Shown here: one piece after another, positions 57,763-64,000 of the stretch | How the letters are laid out: each line of letters opens with the position of its first letter | How positions within the stretch are numbered: position 1 is the first letter of the stretch | Assembly (NCBI GenBank): GCA_049999725.1 | Contig: JBNGIS010033853.1 | Location: 62,001 to 126,000 of the forward strand | DNA: 64,000 nucleotides | Source of the DNA: Haplomitrium mnioides | Taxonomy: Eukaryota > Marchantiophyta > Haplomitriopsida > Calobryales | Reading direction: 5' to 3' | Notes under the pieces: generated by a model | Database searches by the model: none | What the model was told of the DNA's origin: nothing | The model's input: only the letters and a program-made list of their open reading frames with translations | Translations under genes and position numbers: made by a program

Positions 57763-59370
57763 AGTGTGAAGCTACCCCGCGAACACCCTTCCCTGTTCAT
57801 CGGTTCCACCGGTTGCCTCCTCCACAGTGGTCACTGCTTAGCTACTCCAGCGTTGCTGAAGTGCAATTCCTCAAACACCCACACACTTTCAAGCACCCCG
57901 ACACACCTGTACACATACTTACATCCTGCTCCCTGGAATCTCCGATTGGATCACCCTTTTCCCTCCTCCTTCCTCCTCCTGGTTTACATACCTCTTGAGA
58001 TGATCAAAATGCACTTGATTGGCAAACTTGTGACCCTCCAATGTCTTCAATTCTACTGACCCATTTTGATGTAATTTCTTCAACACAAAGGGGCCCATCC
58101 ATCTGGTTTGTAGTTTCTCGGGGAAGTGCACAAATCTGTTGTCATACAGCAGCACCAGGTTCCCCTCCCCGAGATCGGTTGGTAGGCCCTTATCGTGTTG
58201 TTGCTTCCGCAATTGTTGTTGGTGTTCCAATCTTCCTTGAGCTTGCTCTCTGTTTTCCTCCAGGATCTCTAGCTGGTATAGTCTCTCCTTCCTGCTCCAA
58301 TCTTCTGCCATCCTCTCCTCCTTCAGTAGTTGTCTAGTGGGCACTTCATATTCCACTAGCACCAGAGTGTGCTGTCCGAAGACCAAAAAATAGAGGCAGT
58401 GACCGGTTGTGGTCTTGTAAGCTAGATTGTAGGCATGGGTTGTGGTGAGTAGCTTGAGATCCCAATTTGCCTTGTTGGCCGCCACCGTCTTGCTGAGGAT
58501 CTTACCTATGATTCTCTTTGCCCTTTCGGTAAGCCTATTAGCCTTGGGATGATAGGCTGTGGTGTAGCAGTGCTTGACCAAGTATCTCGTAGTCAGGTCT
58601 TGGATTACTTGATTGATGAAATAGGTACCTTGATCACTCACTAGCTCTAGTGAGAGCCCGAATCGACAAAACATCTGCTCATATTGGACAGCAGCCACTG
58701 TCTAAGCATCATCCTTTCGAGTGGCTATGGCTTCTACCCACTTCATTGCATAATCCGTAGCTAGCAAGATGTATTTGTTGTCCCTGCGAGTGGAAGGTGC
58801 AATTGGGACGATGAAATCCATTCTCCACTTTTCAAAAGGTGCTAGTGCTAGAGGAATAATTGGGACTAAGGGATGATGTTGATTAGCTGCTGGCCTCCCC
58901 GTCCTCTGGCATGCGTCACACCTCTTCACCTAGAAGTGCACATCCTTGTAGAGAGTGGGCCACCAATACCTTGCATCCATAATCTTCTTGATGGTGGCAT
59001 CCGCTTCAAAATGGGCCCATACCTCCTCTCCGTGCAAGGCCCTCATTACCACCGTGGATTGATCCCGCTTTAGGCACCGCATGATCATCCCATTGTACCC
59101 TCTCTTGTGGAGCACTCCCTTGATCAACAGATATGGCTTCATCGTTTTGAGGAACACATCAGCTTCCTCTCTGCTGCTACCTTTTGGGATTTGAGCTGAT
59201 TTGAAGAATTCTATTATTGCAGCATAGTTTGTGTCCTTTTTAGCTTTCACCTAGAATAGGTCTTCATCCCGAAATGCATCGCTCACCTCCTCGTGATTGA
59301 TTGGCCCAGCAAATTGGGAGAAGAAGTCGACATCGCTATGCTTCTTCCCCGGCTTGATCCTCACTTCAAA
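57763..59370 (-). pseudogene. pol: Integrase of element D
   Basis: Read downward from 59370. HHCC finger with VVMRALHGEEVWAHFEADAT, ARYWWPTLYKDVHF, stop, VKRCDACQRTGRP. Core WRMDFIVPIAPSTRR, TDYAMKWVEAIATRKDDA, stop, ELVSDQGTYFINQVIQDL and NRLTERAKRIIGKILSKT carry the D, D and E sites. The C-terminal domain GEGNLVLLYDNRFVHFPEK to VHFDHLKRYVNQEEEGGG is open. It is the best preserved integrase of this family here: the 58698-57919 frame runs 259 codons, broken from the rest only by in-frame stops at about 58700, 58931 and 59253. No chromodomain. Confidence 0.92.
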
Positions 59371-60784
59371 GTTGAACTCCTACAAGAGAAGCACCCATCT
59401 CGCAATTCGATTAGTCACATCTGATTTGTTCACCACATACTTGAGTGCATTGTGATCAGTGTGGAAGATCACCTTGTAATGCAACAAGTAATGCCTGAAT
59501 TTCTTCAAGGCATAGATAATTCTCAAGGCTTCCCGATCCGTAACAAAGTAATTCTTCTCCGCGAGGGCCAACATCCTGCTAGCAAAATAGATCGAAGGAT
59601 CCCTACCCCTCTGATCTATCTGGCTCAGCACCGCTCCGACGCAGAAGTCGGACACATCAATCATCACATGAAAATCTCTCCCCAAGTTGGGAGGCACTAG
59701 AACATGGGCATTGCTAATCGCCTCTTCAATTCCCTGAAGCTCGCCAACCTTTTGGGGGTGGCTTCAAAGGTGCTGCCCCCTTTTGTCATTTGGGTGAGGG
59801 GTAAAGCCATTGAGGCAAATTGGTCGATAAATCTTCTGTAGTACCCCACACAACCCAAGAAGCCTTATACCTCCTTCAAGTTGGTGGGGAATGAGACCTT
59901 TATCAAGATGGCAATCTTCTCCTGATCCACTTCGATGCCCTAACTGGAAATCCGGTGTCCGAGGAGTATTCCCTCCTTCACCTCAAAGAAACATTTGCCT
60001 GGGTGCAATCTCAGCCTCGTTTCTCTCCATCATTGGAGGGCGAGCCTCACATTCTGCTTGTGATCCTCTAGCTTCCCATACACCACAAAATCGTCGATGA
60101 ATCTTCGAAAGGCAAACACTCCCCATTCTGTGGTGAATGCCGTTTTGAGCAGATCCTCCTCTCTACTCCAAATCTAGTTATACCCGGAGTACCCGTCCAG
60201 GAAGCTATACACCTCTTGTCTTGCCACCAAATCCAGCACCCCATCCATAAAAGGCAACGAATAGTGGTCTTTCTTTGTGGCCTCATTCAGCTTCCAAAAA
60301 TCCTGGCACACTCAAATTTTCCTTTCACCATCTTGCCCCACTTTCTTGGGCACCACCACCAACGGAGACACCCGTGGACCGGGTAGATGACGTCTACCTC
60401 CAACAGCTTGTCAATTTCCTCTTTCACTAAGAGGGAGAAGCAGGGGTTCATCTTGTATTGTTGCTATCTTACCGAGATTGTTGTGGGCTGAAAGTCAATC
60501 TTGTGTTCCCTCAATTCCCTTAGGACTCCCTTCAAATCTATGTGACTCTAAGCAAAGGCATCACAAAAGTTACTTAGAAGCTGGGTGATGGCTTGCTCTG
60601 ATTCTCTGAGCAATTCAGATTCGATGTGGAATGCTCATACCTCTTGGACCACCACTTGCTTGTGCTTGGCTTCTCTCACTGCCCTCATTTTGTTTCTCCA
60701 TTGCACCCTTTCCTCTTGCATCAGGGTCGCCAATCGCAACCCTCATTCACCTGGGGAGATTCTTTGGACTTCTCTGTATCCGCT
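59371..60784 (-). pseudogene. pol: Reverse transcriptase and RNase H of element D
   Basis: RNase H at 59697-59380: DFHVMIDVSDFCVGAVLSQI, YFASRMLALAEKNYFVTDRE, IFHTDHNALKYVVNKSDV. Reverse transcriptase at about 60480-59700: QDFWKLNEATKKDHYSLPFM, SFLDGYSGYN, TAFTTEWGVFAFRR directly joined to FIDDFVVYGKLEDH. About 30 residues between FAFRR and FIDD (the MPFGLCNA segment) are deleted, although FIDD itself remains. The frame then holds several stops. Upstream (60784-60500) is the protease/reverse transcriptase linker seen at 41900-42200. It ends where the LTR of element E is inserted. Confidence 0.9.
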
Positions 60785-61333
60785 TGTAACGGTCACTAAC
60801 TTTAGTAAGCAACAATTAAGAGATAGCAACAACTATGTTTAGAAAGCCATTACTAAGTTAGAGTATCAGAAAGTGATGCTATTATAGAGAAAGTAACCCG
60901 TGGCAAGAGAAGAGAAAGTCAACGAATTAAAGTGAAAGAAAGGGCACTTTAGAAGAGGATAAGAACATGTAGCAAGCAGAGGATTAAAGAAAATAGAAGG
61001 TTCTAAGATAAGGACATATTGCAAAAGAAGAAATAAAGAGAAATTGAAGGTTCTAAATATAAGAACACGTGGCAGAAGGAGAATAAAAGTAAAGGGTGGT
61101 CCAATCAATGAGAGAGGAAAAAATGGTGGTCCAATTAGAGGAGGATAGAAAAGAGACCAATGGGGTTTCGCCACCTATGTAAGCAAAGTGCTTTTCACTT
61201 AGTATATAAAGAAGGGAGAGGGCCTTCTTGGGCATCTCTTACCTTGTGAGTTCTTGAAGTTCTTTATACGCTACTCTTGTATGTGTTGTGCTTGTGCTAA
61301 TTTTGGTATGCAATGTATGTGTGTAGTATTACA
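60785..61333 (+). mobile_element. 5' LTR of element E (549 bp)
   Basis: It runs from TGTAACGGTCACTAACTTTAG to GTGTAGTATTACA, so the termini form the short inverted repeat TGTAA/TTACA. TATATAAA at 61203-61210 is the likely promoter. Confidence 0.88.
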
Positions 61334-61334
61334 A

Positions 61335-61346
61335 TGGTATCAGAGC
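61335..61346 (+). promoter_or_regulatory. Primer-binding site of element E, initiator Met tRNA type
   Basis: TGGTATCAGAGC, one base after the LTR. The same site as in the chromovirus at 24817. Confidence 0.93.
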
Positions 61347-61989
61347 TTGGTCTTCTCTAAAGAAGTGTGGACTACCTCTCTTTGGAGAAGCACTAAAGAC
61401 CTCTTGAAGTAGTGGAATCTCCACTTTGTATGAACTCCAAAAGAGTCGAACTTTCAAGTTTTCATGAATAAAGGATAGCGGATATCCCATACTTTATAAA
61501 TGAAGATAAGAAGTTTGACTTGATGCTATGATAGCTATTGGATAGAGGAGCATTTGTACCTCCTAGAATTCCTCTATTGAATCTCTTTAATATTCATGTA
61601 TTTAATATTGACAAACATTTATTTCGTCAATTTTTAGTGTATAATTTTGGAGATGATTTTATAGTTTTTGTAATGAAATCAAGAGAGCTTATTTTCTTGT
61701 AGTAAACTATGGTGTTACGTGAGAGTGTTTTATTTATGTTTTATGGTAGGTAGAAAATGGATTGGAACCAAGCTCCTCTAGATGAGTTCAACTCAAAGTG
61801 CCATATTTCTATTCGAGTAATGCCCAAACAAACGCAACAAGATTTCCTTGTTCGTAAGTTTGGAGAGAGGTTTTGTGAGTTAGTGCTAGCCTCAACTAAA
61901 CCTTTTATTTTACCAATTCTGCATGATTGGAATATGTATATATTTGTTTTTGTATAAGTCGCTCGTAGCTAAGTTGTGACCGAAAAACC
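61347..61989 (+). other. Leader of element E
   Basis: AT-rich untranslated region between primer site and gag. The 66-codon frame at 61757 has no family resemblance. Confidence 0.5.
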
Positions 61990-62959
61990 ATGGAGGCAAA
62001 CTCTAGCAATCTAGAAGAAGGAGCTTGGATGATGGCCAAGTTGGAGCAGCTTCAAGCAGCTCTTATAGTAAGTCAACAACAAACAAACATGCTGATGAGA
62101 GAAATGGTAAAAATGTGACTACAACAAGAGAATTTAGAAGAAATTCGAGAAACATTGCTACAAAAGATGAGCAAGTCATGTAAAGTGGAGCCTTATGAAG
62201 GAAGTCATATGGTTGGTGTTGTAGAAGGGTGGGTCTATCGAATGGAGGTTCACATGTCATACTATCCGCATACTTCAGATTTGGAGAAAGGATTATTTGC
62301 AAGGTCATTTTTAACTGAGCATGCATCCATTTGGCTACAAGGATGGGAGCGGCAGAAAAATGCACAAGGAGAACAATTGTTGTCGAGCACTCTAAAAGAA
62401 GGTTTATTACAAAACTTCAAAGCCGTAGAATTTATTCTAACTGCATGAACCAAGCTTTGGAAGTTAGAGCAACAAGTAAGGCCTTGCAAGGTATATTGAA
62501 GAGTTTCGGAGCCTACAAGTTCAAATCAAGGATTTGAGTTCAGTCAAGGCCCTTGAAAAGTTTCTATAAGGATTGAAGAGAAAGATTTGAGGGGAAGTCA
62601 TGATGCGCAACCCAAAAGATGTTAATGAAGCCATATCGTTTGCGCAGAGAAGTGAAGAAACACTAGGGATTGTGCAAACAAGAGGGAGTTATGGCCCCAC
62701 ACCAATGGAGTTGGGAAACATAAGAAGAATAGACTTCAATCGCCCAAATCACCAACAAAGAGGGCTACATATTGCTGTGGATAGGAGGATGGAAGAGAGG
62801 CAAGAAACAAGAATATGCTACAATTGTGGTCGAAAAGAACACATTGCACCAAATTGCAGAGTGATACGACACAATCAAGGGCGAGTGTTTCGACGACCTC
62901 TTCACAATATCAACAATGAAGGAGACCAAGAATGTCAGAGAAACGATGGGCACCAGTAA
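61990..62959 (+). pseudogene. gag: Gag of element E
   Basis: MEANSSNLEEGAWMMAKLEQ starts the frame; a stop follows at about 62116. Capsid text: VVEGWVYRMEVHMSYYPHTS, EHASIWLQGWERQ. A frameshift lies near 62440, then ARYIEEFRSLQVQIKDLSSV with stops near 62568 and 62588, and RNPKDVNEAISFAQRSEETL. PTPMELGNI precedes a normal zinc knuckle CYNCGRKEHIAPNC (about 62816-62857), and the frame ends at 62957. Confidence 0.85.
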
Positions 62960-63442
62960 AAAAGACCTCGTGAATTTTTGGGATGAAGAAGAAAGGCAAG
63001 GGAAAAAGTCGACAAAGTCGAATATGTCAGCTAGAAAAACAAAAAAAATGGAGGACTCATTGTAGTTGATGGGTGGATAGAAGGATTTCCAATAAAGGTT
63101 TTGGTGGATTATGGAGCAGAAGAAAATTATTTATCACAAGCAATGGAACTAAAGTTGAAGTTACCCCTTGAGGAAGAAAAGCACGAGGTAGTTGAAATGG
63201 CAAACAGACAAAGCGAGCCAATTGGAAGATTGTCTCAAAGCATATCTTTACATATGGGCAACTATCAAGAAGAGCTTGAATGGAAGATCACAACATTAGC
63301 AAGATATGATGCCATTTTCGGAATGAAGTGTTTGAGAAGATATAACCCGCAAGTGGACTAGCAAAAGAAGAGCCTCATAACACCTCAATGGAAGATTTAG
63401 GAAGATCGTGTATGACCTTATTCAAGGAAACTACCTCTATAT
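62960..63442 (+). pseudogene. pol: Protease of element E
   Basis: VLVDYGAEENYLSQAMEL: the catalytic triad Asp-Ser/Thr-Gly reads Asp-Tyr-Gly (Asp at 63107). The fold continues to ARYDAIFGMKCLRRYNPQ and stops at 63359; more stops follow. The Tyr substitution and stops imply an inactive enzyme. Confidence 0.8.
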
Positions 63443-64000
63443 ATGATTGGGGAAAAATCAATAAAAAGAGAAGATGTAGTGTTTTTGAGACTCATACGTG
63501 AGGTTGAAGGTGATAAGGAGGACTCCAAGCATAAAGTCCTACATGAACTTCAAGAGGTTTTGAAAGAATTTCATGTTGTTTTTCCCAACGATTTAACTCC
63601 AAGTTGCCGTCTAAATGATATATTGATTATAAAATTGAGGTTGTTCCAGGAAGTGCTCCACTTTGCAATGCACCATATCGTCTGCCTCCTCATGAATTGG
63701 AGGAACGCAAAACTCCAATCATTGAACTATGGGAGAAAGGATTTATTCAGTCAAGCATCTCCTTAACCAACAAACAGTGAAAAATAAATATCCATTACTA
63801 AGAATGGACGATTTATTTGATTAACTTCAAGGAGCAAACTACTTTACCAAGTTGGATTTGAGAAGTGGATACAACCAAATCCGAATTGTAGAGGGTGACG
63901 TGCAAAAGACAGCATTTCGAAGTCGATATAGGCATTTTGAATATCTTGTTATGTCATTTGGATTAACTAATACTCTTATAGCTTTTATGGGTCTAATGAA
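63443..64000 (+). pseudogene. pol: Reverse transcriptase start of element E (incomplete at window end)
   Basis: LHELQEVLKEFHVVFPNDLT opens the domain. After a frameshift: LPPHELEERKTPIIELWEKG, then SIS joined almost directly to TVKNKYPLLRMDDLFD. The segment normally holding the VxKKDGSxRxCIDYR motif (about 35 residues) is deleted. It continues [33 protein letters not shown] and runs off the window before the catalytic box. Confidence 0.85.

Larger units (their letters stand above)
60785..64000 (+). mobile_element. Ty3/gypsy element E, 5' part (runs off the window)
   Basis: 5' LTR, iMet primer site, gag, protease and the beginning of reverse transcriptase in plus orientation, inserted in the linker region of element D. 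The left flanking five bases are CCGCT (60780-60784); the right copy would lie beyond the window. Confidence 0.9.

Noticed and set aside
1-64000. tRNA, rRNA, CRISPR, operons
   Set aside because: No cloverleaf, rRNA core or regularly spaced repeat/spacer structure was seen. The tRNA-like words are retrotransposon primer sites.

Overview
This window is repeat-rich nuclear DNA of a land plant with a large genome. The evidence is a Ty3/gypsy chromovirus with a C-terminal chromodomain, Ty3 elements primed at a tRNA-iMet-type site, a Ty1/copia element, very long LTRs with internal minisatellites, and heavy decay. I see no intact host gene. Almost everything from about 5.6 kb to the end is LTR retrotransposon, mostly nested and broken. 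The species cannot be fixed from the sequence. There is one 400-base assembly gap (20042-20441).

Layout. 1-5608: AT-rich, old DNA with one decayed coiled-coil reading frame (952-1650), a TG/GA microsatellite and a weak 66-bp repeat. 5609-23381: a long-LTR Ty3/gypsy cluster ordered LTR a, pol-only internal region, LTR b, gag-only internal region, LTR c. LTR c is split by a 5.6-kb solo LTR (16845-22457) flanked by the perfect duplication TCACA; its U3 region appears to carry captured gene-like sequence. 24426-29351: a complete 4.9-kb chromovirus (two 390-bp LTRs, duplication CTTTC, iMet-type primer site, chromodomain), inactivated by stops and a frameshift.

33246-53526 is a three-level nest. 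A minus-strand Ty1/copia element is cut in its integrase by a plus-strand long-LTR Ty3 element (36149-51688, perfect duplication TTACT). That element's 3' LTR is in turn cut by a smaller Ty3 element (43969-48943). LTR divergence judged by eye falls from host to guest (about 11% then 6%), as nesting requires.

53917-60784: a plus-strand LTR fragment abuts a minus-strand long-LTR element (LTR, integrase, RNase H, reverse transcriptase). That element is interrupted at 60785 by the 5' LTR of another Ty3 element, which runs off the window end.

No element here looks able to move by itself. Gag, protease, reverse transcriptase and integrase remnants are recognisable, but every one carries stops, frameshifts or deletions, and several stops fit C-to-T decay of methylated DNA. 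The most unusual points are the modular minisatellite-filled LTRs, the gene-like insert inside one of them, a gag with three zinc knuckles, the neighbouring pol-only and gag-only units, and a pol fragment placed upstream of gag in the nested element.
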